33,940 bases of DNA from positions 1-33,940 of the forward strand of contig CAJUDU010000022.1 of assembly GCA_910584935.1 (NCBI GenBank), written 5' to 3'. The notes under the pieces are model-generated. The model was not told the origin of the DNA. It made no database searches and worked only from the letters and a program-made list of their open reading frames with translations. Source of the stretch: an uncultured Butyricicoccus sp. Its GTDB lineage: Bacteria; Bacillota; Clostridia; Oscillospirales; Butyricicoccaceae. Shown one piece after another: positions 23,373 to 32,081 of this stretch; position 1 is the first letter of the stretch; each line of letters opens with the position of its first letter. The position numbers were made by a program, and so were the translations under genes.

Positions 23373-23402
23373 ATTATAGCAAAAAGCATAGGCCGCTGTC
23401 TA
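23373..23402 (-). promoter_or_regulatory. Internal promoter before the two-gene insert upstream of polC
   Basis: On the minus strand TAGACA (23402-23397), an 18-bp spacer and a perfect TATAAT (23378-23373) lie about 30 bp before the start at 23342. An A/T palindrome ACTATA-N6-TATAGT (23421-23438) lies upstream and could be an operator or chance in A/T-rich DNA. Confidence 0.6.
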
Positions 23403-23444
23403 TATGGTTTTTATACAAATACTATATATATTTATAGTTTATTT

Positions 23445-24485
23445 TTAATAAGCATCGATTTCCTGCATCAGCGCGTCGACAAGCTCAGCTTGTGGGACTT
23501 TGCGCAGGATTTCCCCTTTGCGAAAGATTAACCCAACGCCATCGCCGCCCGCAATGCCTAAATCTGCTTCCCGCGCTTCGCCTGGTCCATTGACAATACA
23601 ACCCATCACCGCAACTTTTAGCTTTTTATGAATATTCGCGGTGCGTTGTTCCACTTCTTTCGCGATTTCAATCAAATTAATGCGCGTGCGCCCACAGGTT
23701 GGGCAGGATACCACATTAATACCATCTTCATTCAGCCCTACGGCTTTTAAAATCGCCTGTGCCGCATAAATTTCACGTACTGGGTCATCTGTGAGCGATA
23801 CCCGTATGGTATCACCAATGCCTAGGGCAAGCAGCCCGCCGATGCCAGCGGCGGATTTTATCGTGCCCATATATTCGGTGCCTGCCTCAGTCACGCCCAA
23901 ATGCAGGGGATAATCACACTTTTCATGGGCAAGCTGATATGCCCGCATGGTGTATGGCACAGAAGAAGATTTTATCGACAAACAAATATCATAAAAATCA
24001 AACTTTTCCAATAAAGATACATGGTAAAACGCGGATTCTACCAGCGCTTCGGGTACTGGCGCACCATATTTCGCAAGAATTTCCTTTTCCACTGAACCCG
24101 AATTTACCCCAATGCGGATTGGAATCCCCTTTGCACGGGCAGCTTGTACAACTGCTTTTACCCTGCTGTCCTCACCGATATTGCCAGGATTGATACGGAT
24201 TTTATGCACACCCGCAGCAATGGATTCCAAGGCTAGTTTGTAATCAAAATGAATGTCTGCAACGACCGGCAATGGGGATTTTTCGCAGATTTCACCAAGT
24301 GCGTGCGCTGCCTGCATATCAGGCACCGCACACCGCACAACCTGGCATCCTGCCTTTGCCAGCGCGTCAATCTGCGCTAACGTTGCCTGTGGGTCACGGG
24401 TATCTGTATTGGTCATCGACTGAACCACAACCGGCGCACCGCCGCCAATTATTACCCCGCCGACATGAATCTGTCTGGTATGCAC
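23445..24485 (-). CDS. ispG: 4-hydroxy-3-methylbut-2-enyl diphosphate synthase (flavodoxin)
   Basis: IspG makes HMBPP from MEcPP, the sixth step of the MEP isoprenoid pathway, using a [4Fe-4S] cluster. From the GTG at 24485 the product is 346 residues, starting MHTRQIHVGGVIIGGGAPVV and VQSMTNTDT as usual for the family; an AAAGGAAG lies upstream. A TTG at 24506 would add seven residues but sits directly after a strong hairpin. Cluster ligands are in SCPTCGR and VMGCIVNGPGEA. It follows rseP in the same transcript, completing a dxr-rseP-ispG series. Confidence 0.94.
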   Translation of the reverse strand: MHTRQIHVGGVIIGGGAPVVVQSMTNTDTRDPQATLAQIDALAKAGCQVVRCAVPDMQAAHALGEICEKSPLPVVADIHFDYKLALESIAAGVHKIRINPGNIGEDSRVKAVVQAARAKGIPIRIGVNSGSVEKEILAKYGAPVPEALVESAFYHVSLLEKFDFYDICLSIKSSSVPYTMRAYQLAHEKCDYPLHLGVTEAGTEYMGTIKSAAGIGGLLALGIGDTIRVSLTDDPVREIYAAQAILKAVGLNEDGINVVSCPTCGRTRINLIEIAKEVEQRTANIHKKLKVAVMGCIVNGPGEAREADLGIAGGDGVGLIFRKGEILRKVPQAELVDALMQEIDAY

Positions 24486-24506
24486 AGAAAAAACACTTCC
24501 TTTCAA

Positions 24507-24535
24507 CCAATGCCCCCTGAAACAGGAGGCATTGG
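24507..24535. promoter_or_regulatory. Strong hairpin between rseP and ispG
   Basis: CCAATGCC pairs with GGCATTGG and inner CCTG with CAGG around a 3-nt loop, giving 12 to 13 pairs. On the minus strand it ends just before the ispG translation region and has no T run there; on the plus strand it is followed by TTTCCTTTTATTT. It may be an mRNA processing or stability element. Confidence 0.65.
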
Positions 24536-24542
24536 TTTCCTT

Positions 24543-25589
24543 TTATTTGATTAAACGTAAAATATCATTGCCGGTTGCATAAATCATAATGCCAAATAAT
24601 AGCACCAAGCCAGCGACATTTACATAGGTTTCCAGCTTGGGGCCAAGCGGTTTACGGCGTATGGCTTCCACTAGCAGGAATAATAAACGTCCGCCATCCA
24701 AGCCAGGAATCGGCAATAAATTCATAACACCTAAGTTAATTGAAATAAAGGCAACTAAATTCCAGAATAGCAGCAAATCATGTTTTGCGGTCTGCGCCAT
24801 GATGCTGGTGACGCCAACCGGCCCTGATAACTGATCCACGCCAACGTCGCCACGCGCAAGGTCTTTCAGTGACTGCCAAATTGCCCCTGCCATGTCCATT
24901 GACCGCCAAAACGCGGAATACAGCCGCCAGGCTGGCGTTGCCTTTATCCGAATAAACTGCAAACCATACATCATTTGCCCATCTCTTTCAATATCCGGCT
25001 TTAGCTCTAAATCTTTAATCCAAACCTTTTTACCGTTGCGCCGTACTAAAATATCAAATTTCCCGTCTTCTGGTGCATCACGGAGGGCTATATCCACATC
25101 GCCGCGCAAATGGATGTTTCTGTCATTCATTTTCAGCAGCTGGTCGCCAACCATTAACCCATCTTCGCCTTCATACTTGAAGCCTTCTATAAATTCATCC
25201 AAAATCGGACGCACGATTGTGCCGCCATCGTTGATGGCAAGCAAAATATAAATAATCAAAATACCGGTCAAAAAGTTCATAGTGACGCCGGCAATCAGCA
25301 CCAGAAAACGGCGCCATCTGCTGGCACGGTTGAACGAACGCGGGGAAACGGATTCGCCATCCTCGCCTTCCATCACACAAGCGCCGCCAATTGGCAACAG
25401 CCGCAGGCAATAAAGGGTTTCCCCAAAATAATGACTCCAGATTTCCGGCCCCATGCCAATCCAAAATTCTTCAACATAAATCCCGCTGCGTTTGGCGGCA
25501 ACCAAATGCCCTACTTCATGCACCATAATCAGCAAACCAAACCCAAACAGGGCAAGAATAACACCAGGTAAATAAGAAAGTATCGACAT
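24543..25589 (-). CDS. rseP: RIP metalloprotease RseP (site-2 protease)
   Basis: This M50 intramembrane protease cleaves anti-sigma factors and remnant signal peptides. From ATG 25589 the product is 348 residues; the frame extends to a GTG at 25604 that overlaps the GAGGTG ribosome binding site. Zinc ligands are in MVHEVGHLVAAKR (His24, Glu25, His28) and the third in NLLPIPGLDGGRLL near residue 298. A PDZ domain lies between about 120 and 200 (YEGEDGLMVGDQLLKMNDRN). Four transmembrane helices are visible. It is cotranscribed between dxr and ispG. Confidence 0.94.
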   Translation of the reverse strand: MSILSYLPGVILALFGFGLLIMVHEVGHLVAAKRSGIYVEEFWIGMGPEIWSHYFGETLYCLRLLPIGGACVMEGEDGESVSPRSFNRASRWRRFLVLIAGVTMNFLTGILIIYILLAINDGGTIVRPILDEFIEGFKYEGEDGLMVGDQLLKMNDRNIHLRGDVDIALRDAPEDGKFDILVRRNGKKVWIKDLELKPDIERDGQMMYGLQFIRIKATPAWRLYSAFWRSMDMAGAIWQSLKDLARGDVGVDQLSGPVGVTSIMAQTAKHDLLLFWNLVAFISINLGVMNLLPIPGLDGGRLLFLLVEAIRRKPLGPKLETYVNVAGLVLLFGIMIYATGNDILRLIK

Positions 25590-25609
25590 ATTTACAAAAC
25601 ACACCTCGA

Positions 25610-26758
25610 TTAAATCTGTGTATAAACCGCCTGCCGTGCGGCACAGTCGCTGGCAAGCACATCATCAATGCTAAAAATCTGCTGATACGGCAGGCTATCC
25701 ATCGCCTGCCCCACCAGGCGCGGAATGTCTAAAAAAGAAATTTTCCGCTCTAAAAATAACGCCACAGCGGCTTCATTTGCGCCGTTCATCACAGCGCCCG
25801 CATTGCCTTTGCGGGCGGCTGCCTGACGAGCAATCCGAAGGGCTGGAAAAGCCTGTTCATCCGGCGGGTAAAACGAAAGATGCCCTATTTTGGCAAGGTC
25901 AAGCCGTTCCATTTTACAGGGCAGCCGTACCGGATAGGTCAATGCATATTGAATCGGCAAACGCATATCCGGCAAATCAAGCTGCGCCAACACTGCGCCA
26001 TCTACAAATTCAATCAGCGAATGAATGATAGACTGCCGGTGAATGACAATTTCGATATCCTCCGGCGGCATATCATACAGCCACATGGCTTCAATCAGCT
26101 CCAATCCTTTGTTAAACATGGTGGCAGAATCAATGGTGATTTTCGCCCCCATTGACCAGTTTGGATGCTTTAACGCCTGTTCTACTGTGACATTTTCCAG
26201 TTCCGCCGCCGTTTTGCCGAAAAATGGCCCGCCAGAAGCGGTTAGAATAATTTTTGCAATCCGGTTGCCCTGCGCTGCCTGCACACACTGGAAAATCGCA
26301 GAGTGCTCCGAATCAACCGGCAATAGCCGCACCCCTTTTTGCCGCGCCGCTGCCGTCACCAGACTGCCTGCGCAAACCAACGTTTCTTTATTGGCTAACG
26401 CAATATCATGCCCGGCTTCAATCGCTGCCATGGTGGGCAGCAAACCCGCCATGCCAACCACCGCGGTTACGGTGACCTCCGCTGTGGGCAGGCTGGCTGC
26501 TTCCATTAACCCATCCATGCCACCTAAAACACGGATATCGGTATCCCCAAGCATGATTTTTAAATCTTTTGCCGCTGTTTCATCAAATGCGGTAACACAT
26601 TCCGGCTGCCACTGGCGCGCTTGCTGCTCCAGCAATTTGATATTCCGGTTGGTGGTGAGCGCAACTGGCTTTGCCTCAATGCTGTCCAGCACATCCATTG
26701 TCTGGGTGCCAATAGAACCCGTTGAACCAAGTATGGCGATTCTTTTTTTCTCTATCAT
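25610..26758 (-). CDS. dxr: 1-deoxy-D-xylulose 5-phosphate reductoisomerase
   Basis: Dxr converts DXP to MEP with NADPH, the committed step of the MEP pathway. From ATG 26758 the product has 382 residues, normal length, with GGGTGGGAAG upstream; the frame extends to a TTG at 26779. Motifs are the dinucleotide loop GSTGSIG (11-17), ALANKETLVCAG, LLPVDSEHSAIFQ with metal-binding Asp/Glu, ILTASGGPF, HPNWSMGAKITIDSATMFNK (the substrate loop) and LELIEA. It lies between cdsA and rseP. Confidence 0.95.
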   Translation of the reverse strand: MIEKKRIAILGSTGSIGTQTMDVLDSIEAKPVALTTNRNIKLLEQQARQWQPECVTAFDETAAKDLKIMLGDTDIRVLGGMDGLMEAASLPTAEVTVTAVVGMAGLLPTMAAIEAGHDIALANKETLVCAGSLVTAAARQKGVRLLPVDSEHSAIFQCVQAAQGNRIAKIILTASGGPFFGKTAAELENVTVEQALKHPNWSMGAKITIDSATMFNKGLELIEAMWLYDMPPEDIEIVIHRQSIIHSLIEFVDGAVLAQLDLPDMRLPIQYALTYPVRLPCKMERLDLAKIGHLSFYPPDEQAFPALRIARQAAARKGNAGAVMNGANEAAVALFLERKISFLDIPRLVGQAMDSLPYQQIFSIDDVLASDCAARQAVYTQI

Positions 26759-26775
26759 TGTAATCTTCCCACCCT

Positions 26776-27627
26776 TCAAATATGCGCCTGTGCCGCAATT
26801 AAGATAAGTTCTGCCGCTGGCGCGACAAAAATAACGCTGTCAAACCTGTCCAGCACGCCGCCATGCCCTGGAAAGATATGCCCATAATCCTTAATCCCCG
26901 ATTGCCGCTTGATAATCGAAAACGCCAAATCACCAGCCTGCCCAATGACAGCGCCACAGGCGCCCATCAGCGCTGCCGCACCATAATGAATCTCTAACCC
27001 TGCAAACCGATTCATCAAATAAACCGCAAGCAGCATAAGCAGCGTTGCGCCAATGACGCCGCCTATCGCGCCTTCGACCGTCTTTTTAGGGCTGATAACC
27101 GGCGCAAGCTTATGCCTGCCAAATGCCATACCTGCAAACAGCGCACAGGTATCCGAACCCCATGCCGCAACCAGCGGCAAAAGCACCAAAAACGCCCCGC
27201 CATCCCACCGAAACATCCGGGTCAGTGCGCTGAGCATATAAGGAATCACCAATCCAGCAAAAAGAGCAGCTGATACATCCGCAAAGCGGATGGACTGATG
27301 CTCCCGCAGCAGCACCGCAAACGCTGCCAACACACACACCAAAACAGTAAGCGCCTGATATGGCGCGCCACCGATACACGCCAGCACAGATTGGCACAGC
27401 GCTGCTGCCAGCGCCAGCGCCAGCAGCCATTTGCCGCGCACTAGTCCGGTTGGCGCCGCCAGTTCATATGCGGCAAGCATACATAATGCCGTCATCGCGG
27501 CATATAGTACAAAAGGCGGCAGCACATATAGCGCAAGCAGCACAAACACAAAACCGCCTACACCAAATAAAATTCTGGCTTTCATAAAAACGAATACACC
27601 TAATTTCTTTTTTGCATTGCGGGGCAT
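26776..27627 (-). CDS. cdsA: Phosphatidate cytidylyltransferase
   Basis: CdsA makes CDP-diacylglycerol from phosphatidate and CTP. The 283-residue membrane protein has about eight hydrophobic segments and the C-terminal signature SPKKTVEGAIGGVIGA followed by GQAGDLAFSIIKRQSGIKDY and FPGHGGVLDRFDS. The ATG at 27627 overlaps the uppS stop (TAATG), suggesting coupling. A second ATG at 27585 (MKARILFG) gives a more typical family N-terminus and may be the real start. It ends 17 bp before dxr. Confidence 0.94.
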   Translation of the reverse strand: MPRNAKKKLGVFVFMKARILFGVGGFVFVLLALYVLPPFVLYAAMTALCMLAAYELAAPTGLVRGKWLLALALAAALCQSVLACIGGAPYQALTVLVCVLAAFAVLLREHQSIRFADVSAALFAGLVIPYMLSALTRMFRWDGGAFLVLLPLVAAWGSDTCALFAGMAFGRHKLAPVISPKKTVEGAIGGVIGATLLMLLAVYLMNRFAGLEIHYGAAALMGACGAVIGQAGDLAFSIIKRQSGIKDYGHIFPGHGGVLDRFDSVIFVAPAAELILIAAQAHI

Positions 27628-28379
27628 TAAACGCCGCCAAACCGCCGCGTACGGCGGTTAAATTCATCAATCGCCTTATCCATATCCGTTGTGGAAAAAT
27701 CCGGCCATAATACATCGGTAAAATAATACTCGCTATATGCCGACTGCCACAGCAGGAAATTGGACGTGCGAATCTCCCCCGATGGACGGATGATTAAATC
27801 CGGATCGGGCATATGCGCGGTGTAAAGATGCGCGGAAATGGTATCTTCCGCGATGTTTTCAGGCAATAATTTGCCTTTCTGCACCTCATCGACAATGGCA
27901 CGCACCGCGTTTTTGATTTCATCACGTCCGCCATAATTGATACACAGGCTTGCTGTTGCCGCATTTTCGCCCAGACTGTCCGCAATTTCGTCCACCTCAG
28001 CAATCTGCTTCCGGATATCCCCTGGCAATGGGGATAAATCCCCCAATACCCGCACGGCAACCCCGCGCTGTGCCATGGTTTCTGCCGCTTCAGTCAAATA
28101 TTTGCGGAATAAATCCATCAGCGCATTGACTTCCTCCGCTGGACGCTTCCAATTTTCTGTGGAAAACGCATAGACGGTGAAATACTGCACGCCAATATCT
28201 TTGCAGTATGTTGCAATGGTGCGAAATGTTTCCGCGCCAACCGCATGGCCTGCCGGACGCGGCATACCGCGTTTTTTTGCCCAACGTCCATTTCCATCCA
28301 TAATCACCGCAATATGTCGCGGCACTGGGCGAGCGCTGTCCAGGTTCTTTTTCCCCCGGAACCATTTGAAAATCCCCAT
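27627..28379 (-). CDS. uppS: Isoprenyl transferase (undecaprenyl diphosphate synthase)
   Basis: UppS extends farnesyl diphosphate with isopentenyl units in cis to make the lipid carrier for cell-wall synthesis. From ATG 28379 (GAGGT 5 nt upstream) the product is 250 residues. Motifs are IAVIMDGNGRWAKKRG with catalytic Asp28, HAVGAETFR, YAFSTENWKRP, INYGGRDEI, and LIIRPSGEIRTSNFLLWQ. The frame extends to a TTG at 28397. It links the MEP products made by dxr and ispG to the cell wall. Confidence 0.95.
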   Translation of the reverse strand: MGIFKWFRGKKNLDSARPVPRHIAVIMDGNGRWAKKRGMPRPAGHAVGAETFRTIATYCKDIGVQYFTVYAFSTENWKRPAEEVNALMDLFRKYLTEAAETMAQRGVAVRVLGDLSPLPGDIRKQIAEVDEIADSLGENAATASLCINYGGRDEIKNAVRAIVDEVQKGKLLPENIAEDTISAHLYTAHMPDPDLIIRPSGEIRTSNFLLWQSAYSEYYFTDVLWPDFSTTDMDKAIDEFNRRTRRFGGV

Positions 28380-28414
28380 GTTTACCTCAAATAACAATGA
28401 CAGGGGGGCAGCAG

Positions 28415-28456
28415 CCTGCCGCCCCCATTCCCCTTTACCCGGGGCAGGATTTTTTT
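28415..28456 (+). terminator. Plus-strand terminator-like hairpin inside the minus-strand operon
   Basis: On the plus strand CCTGCC plus CCCC (28415-28425) pairs with GGGGCAGG (28441-28448) with one bulge, followed by AT and seven T. On the minus strand there is no T run after it. A competing hairpin uses GGGGGGCAG (28403-28411) with the same CTGCCGCCCCC. It lies in the 93-bp gap between frr and uppS. Confidence 0.5.
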
Positions 28457-28472
28457 ATTCCCCTGGAAAAAA

Positions 28473-29027
28473 TTAAACTTCCGACAGCTCTTTGGATTTC
28501 TTGGCGACAATACCGTCGATTTCCTTTACATATTTGTCGGTAATTTTCTGCATTTTTTCTTCCGCATCATGCAGTTCATCTTCGGTTAGTTCACTCTTTT
28601 TCTGCGCTGCTTTGCATTTTTCAATGGCATCACGGCGGATGTTCCGCAGCGCAACTTTGCTTTCCTCGCCAGTTTTAGATACCTGTTTCACCAGTTCCTT
28701 ACGGCGTTCCTCGGTCAGCGGCGGGAAGGACAAACGAATGACTTTGCCATCATTTTGCGGGTTAATGCCCAAATCTGACGCCTGGATTGCTTTTTCTACC
28801 TGGCGCAAAATAGAAGCATCCCATGGCTGGATTGCCAGGGTGCGCGGGTCTGGCGAGGAAATCGCCGCAACCTGGTTAAGCGGCGTCGGTGTGCCATAAT
28901 ATTCAACCGTAATACGGCTCAGCACCGCCGGGTTTGCACGCCCCGCGCGGATTGCTGCCAGCTCCTTGCCAAGCACCTCTATGGTTTTGGTCATTTTCTG
29001 TTCATATGGGCTGAGATCTGCTTTCAT
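28473..29027 (-). CDS. frr: Ribosome recycling factor
   Basis: RRF splits post-termination ribosomes with EF-G. The 184-residue product has the family features: a long helical domain (KMTKTIEVLGKELAAIRAGR, ANPAVLSRITVEYYGTPTPL), the central QVAAISSPDPRTLAIQPWD, and the C-terminal LTEERRKELVKQVSKTGEES with helical KCKAAQKKSELTEDEL. The start overlaps the pyrH stop as ATGA. Normal length, no anomaly. Confidence 0.96.
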   Translation of the reverse strand: MKADLSPYEQKMTKTIEVLGKELAAIRAGRANPAVLSRITVEYYGTPTPLNQVAAISSPDPRTLAIQPWDASILRQVEKAIQASDLGINPQNDGKVIRLSFPPLTEERRKELVKQVSKTGEESKVALRNIRRDAIEKCKAAQKKSELTEDELHDAEEKMQKITDKYVKEIDGIVAKKSKELSEV

Positions 29028-29755
29028 CTTACTTCCTCCTCTTTGACAATTGTGCCGATATTCTCTCCGGTTACGACACGGTAAATATTTTCCGGGTCGC
29101 TTAATGCAAACACAAGGATTGGGATATGGTTGTCCATGGAAAGGCTGGTTGCCGTATTATCCATTACACCTAGCTGCTGATTTAAAATATCCATATACGT
29201 CAGGCTGTCATATTTTTTTGCCTGCGGGTTTTTTGCCGGGTCTGAATCATAAACCCCATCAATATTTTTCGCAAGCAGAATGACATCTGCATTCACTTCT
29301 ACTGCGCGCAGCACTGCTGCCGTATCGGTTGAAAAATAAGGGCAGCCTGTGCCGCAGCCAAAAATAACGACACGCCCTTTTTCCAAATGGCGGGTGGCAC
29401 GGGAGCGGATATACGGTTCTGCAATCTTATTCATTTCAATCGCGGTTTGCACACGCACATCGACACCACGCTGTTCCAGCGCATCTTGTAAAGCGAGCGC
29501 ATTGATTGTTGTGGCCAGCATACCCATATAATCCGCACGGGTACGTTCCATTTTGCCGCCGCCATCTTTGACGCCACGCCAGAAATTGCCGCCGCCAACC
29601 ACAATGCCTACTTCACAGCCAATATCACTGACCCGTTTAATGACATCGCATACCGGGCCGATGACATCGTCAAAATTCAGCCCAAAATGCCGACTGCCAG
29701 CCAGGGCTTCACCGCTGATTTTAATGAGCACACGTTTGTACTTCGGAGCGTCCAT
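29024..29755 (-). CDS. pyrH: Uridylate kinase
   Basis: PyrH phosphorylates UMP to UDP. From ATG 29755 with AGGAGG 6 nt upstream the product is 243 residues; the frame runs on to 29866 across the promoter, so the longer form is rejected. Motifs are VLIKISGEALAG, VGIVVGGGNFWRG, RTRADYMGMLATTINALAL, IFGCGTGCPYFSTDTAA, LLAKNIDGVYDSDP, and the late ENIYRVVTGENIGTIV. It is first in the pyrH-frr-uppS-cdsA-dxr-rseP-ispG series. The usual upstream rpsB-tsf pair is absent here. Confidence 0.95.
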   Translation of the reverse strand: MDAPKYKRVLIKISGEALAGSRHFGLNFDDVIGPVCDVIKRVSDIGCEVGIVVGGGNFWRGVKDGGGKMERTRADYMGMLATTINALALQDALEQRGVDVRVQTAIEMNKIAEPYIRSRATRHLEKGRVVIFGCGTGCPYFSTDTAAVLRAVEVNADVILLAKNIDGVYDSDPAKNPQAKKYDSLTYMDILNQQLGVMDNTATSLSMDNHIPILVFALSDPENIYRVVTGENIGTIVKEEEVR

Positions 29756-29795
29756 GATAATCCTCCTGTCGCTTGCAATAATACACTCTCCGTTT

Positions 29796-29824
29796 ATTGT
29801 AACGTATTTGCAGGGGATTTGCAA
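29796..29824 (-). promoter_or_regulatory. Promoter of the pyrH-frr-uppS-cdsA-dxr-rseP-ispG cluster
   Basis: On the minus strand TTGCAA (29824-29819), a 17-bp spacer and TACAAT (29801-29796) lie about 40 bp before the pyrH start. No other candidate of this quality lies between the transporter terminator and pyrH. Confidence 0.65.
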
Positions 29825-29910
29825 AGGCTTTTCAGTGTTTTTTATGAACAGGCAGTAAATTCCCAATTTAAATCCACATTTTAGGGGATATCAGGCACAC
29901 GCCATAGGCA

Positions 29911-29944
29911 AAGCAAAACCGCCGGCCGCGAACGCGACCGGCGG
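29911..29944 (-). terminator. Terminator after the BceAB-type transporter genes
   Basis: CCGCCGG (29919-29925) pairs with CCGGCGG (29938-29944); inner CGCG pairs extend the stem around TTCG-like bases. In the minus direction it is followed by TTTTGCTTT. It lies 50 bp past the permease stop. Confidence 0.75.
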
Positions 29945-29993
29945 AAAATTGTAACGATATCACCTGGATAAACAATCCAGCTTTCTGCGAAAG

Positions 29994-32081
29994 TTATTGA
30001 ATGATTTTATAGTAAGTGCGTGCCGTTAATAAATATACAACCCCATATACAAGCCCAAATACCGCTAATACCACACCTGTGCAAATTAATGTAAGCTGTA
30101 CATTGTAAAGCCGGAATAAGGTCAGCAGCATTGTCATCAGCCGGAAATCAAACGCAACATGAACCGCCGCAATCACAAGCGGCAACGCAAAAACAATCAA
30201 TACCTGTGAACGAATCGACCGCCGTACCATGCGCTTCTCTAACCCAACTTGCTGCATAATATGAAACCGTTCCCGGTCTTCATATCCTTCGGAAATCTGC
30301 TTGTAATAAATAATTAAAGCAGTTGCCATTAAAAATACCGAGCCAAGAAACATACCCAGGAAGAAAAACCCGCCATTGAGTGCATACGTATCTTTTTCAT
30401 ATGCATCCCGGCTGATAAACCGGAATGAACTCCATCTGCCTGTACCAGTGAAATCCATCTTTTCGGTTTCCGCGCCGCCTGTCATCGCTTCATTTTGTTC
30501 CGGTGTGCCATCTGTGCGGATATGCGCCAGCCAATGCAGCCGGTCGCCTTTGTCCTGTGAAAGCGCTGCCAAATTGTTAAGCACAGTGTCATTTGCCACA
30601 ACCATTACATTTTCTGTAATATGACTGCCAAAATAATGGACTTTATTTTGCTGTTCCTTAATGCGGTAAATTTGCAGCTTTTCTTCTGACCCTTCATCTT
30701 CCATATACACAAGCCGCAAGGTATTGCCCGGTTTATGTGGGCTGAATAACAAAATCTCATCTTCCGCAAGCTGTACTTGTTGCTGCCCCGTCCAGCGGGC
30801 ATATTCCGCCGCTGTTACCGCGCAAATATCCTCATAACTTGCATTTGTCGTTATACGGTGAATTTGTATGCCATTGTGAATCCAACTGCCTGAGGTTTCA
30901 AAAAAATACAGGGTTTTTGTTGTTTCTGCTGCCATGCCGCGCCGTACCAGTTCCCCTTCCAATGTGGCTTGCATTGCTTCCGGCTGGAAGGGTTCATCAC
31001 CACTTGCTGTATTTTCACTGCTTTGCCCTGCGCCAAACCCAGCAGCCAAACCCTCAGATGTGGCAGATTCATCGCTTGCCGCTTCTGCGGTGGTATATTC
31101 TACTTCCGCACATAATTCCTCTGGGAACATATTGTTTACCATATCCCCGCTGCCAATATACAGCGCCAATGTGCCCGATACCATCACCAGCACCATGGTG
31201 GATAAAATACAAATATTCGCAAGGCCTACCGCATTACGCTTCATCCGGTATAACATACTGGATATCCCAATAAACGCGCTTGGTCGATAATAAAACCCTT
31301 TATTTGCACGCAAAATCTTGAGTATCGCAATGCTGACCGCTGTAAACAGGCAATAGGTTCCAATAATGACCAGCGCAACTGCCAGAAAATAATAAACAAA
31401 AGCCTCCATATTGCTGCGCACCAGCAATGCAATGCCATAACCGCCGCCAAGGGTCAAAATACCTAAAAGCGCTAAGAAAATACGGGTTTTGGGTTCCCGC
31501 TCACCTGCGCCGCCTTCACGTAACAGCTCCACAGGGCTTTGGATGTGGACTTGCCGCAAATTATTCAGCAGGTTAGCAAGCAAAATAATACCAAATAAAA
31601 TCACGGTTGCGCTGATACTCTGTACGGAAATGGCTAATCCAAAGGCGGTATCAGAGCGCATCAAATGAAACGCAACCATACTGATTAGCCGCTGGAGCAA
31701 TATCCCAAAAAATAACCCACCACCAATGCCGCATAACGCAAGATACATGGTTTCCCAGCTCAGGATAATTGCAATATGCCCTTTTCCCATGCCAAGGATG
31801 TTAAAAAGCCCAATTTCCTTTTTGCGGCGCTTGATGAGAAAACTATTGGTGTAAAACAGGAAAATAATCGAAAACAATGCGATAACAAGAATCCCAACGT
31901 GCATAAATGAACTGAGATAGGCATAACGGGTATGCTGCGGCAAATCATCCGCAAACGCAAGCGCATAGGAAATATAAAACGCTGCCACAGTACCAATCAC
32001 GGTCAGAAGATATGGCACATAAAACTTGGCGTTTTGCTTGATATTTTGTACCGCAAGGCGGGGATATAACAATTTATTCAT
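29994..32081 (-). CDS. BceB-type ABC transporter permease (FtsX family)
   Basis: From ATG 32081 the product has 695 residues; the frame extends upstream to 32132 within the ATPase gene. It starts MNKLLYPRLAVQNIKQNAKF, then a helix, followed by the FtsX/MacB-like permease arrangement of about ten helices. A large soluble extracellular domain (roughly residues 310-580) sits between helices 7 and 8, the hallmark of BceB/VraG permeases that sense and remove peptide antibiotics such as bacitracin or lantibiotics. Motifs include RRKKEIGLFNILGMGKGHIA after helix 2 and HIMQQVGLEKRMVRRSIRSQ near the C-terminus. It overlaps the ATPase gene by 8 bp and is followed by a terminator. Confidence 0.9.
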   Translation of the reverse strand: MNKLLYPRLAVQNIKQNAKFYVPYLLTVIGTVAAFYISYALAFADDLPQHTRYAYLSSFMHVGILVIALFSIIFLFYTNSFLIKRRKKEIGLFNILGMGKGHIAIILSWETMYLALCGIGGGLFFGILLQRLISMVAFHLMRSDTAFGLAISVQSISATVILFGIILLANLLNNLRQVHIQSPVELLREGGAGEREPKTRIFLALLGILTLGGGYGIALLVRSNMEAFVYYFLAVALVIIGTYCLFTAVSIAILKILRANKGFYYRPSAFIGISSMLYRMKRNAVGLANICILSTMVLVMVSGTLALYIGSGDMVNNMFPEELCAEVEYTTAEAASDESATSEGLAAGFGAGQSSENTASGDEPFQPEAMQATLEGELVRRGMAAETTKTLYFFETSGSWIHNGIQIHRITTNASYEDICAVTAAEYARWTGQQQVQLAEDEILLFSPHKPGNTLRLVYMEDEGSEEKLQIYRIKEQQNKVHYFGSHITENVMVVANDTVLNNLAALSQDKGDRLHWLAHIRTDGTPEQNEAMTGGAETEKMDFTGTGRWSSFRFISRDAYEKDTYALNGGFFFLGMFLGSVFLMATALIIYYKQISEGYEDRERFHIMQQVGLEKRMVRRSIRSQVLIVFALPLVIAAVHVAFDFRLMTMLLTLFRLYNVQLTLICTGVVLAVFGLVYGVVYLLTARTYYKIIQ

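Noticed and set aside
23421..23438. ACTATA-N6-TATAGT palindrome upstream of the DUF1413-like gene
   Set aside because: It sits in very A/T-rich DNA where such symmetry is expected by chance; kept only as a remark in the promoter entry.
26043..26807. Antisense 254-residue frame over dxr
   Set aside because: It lies wholly opposite dxr motifs and has no ribosome binding site or recognisable domain.
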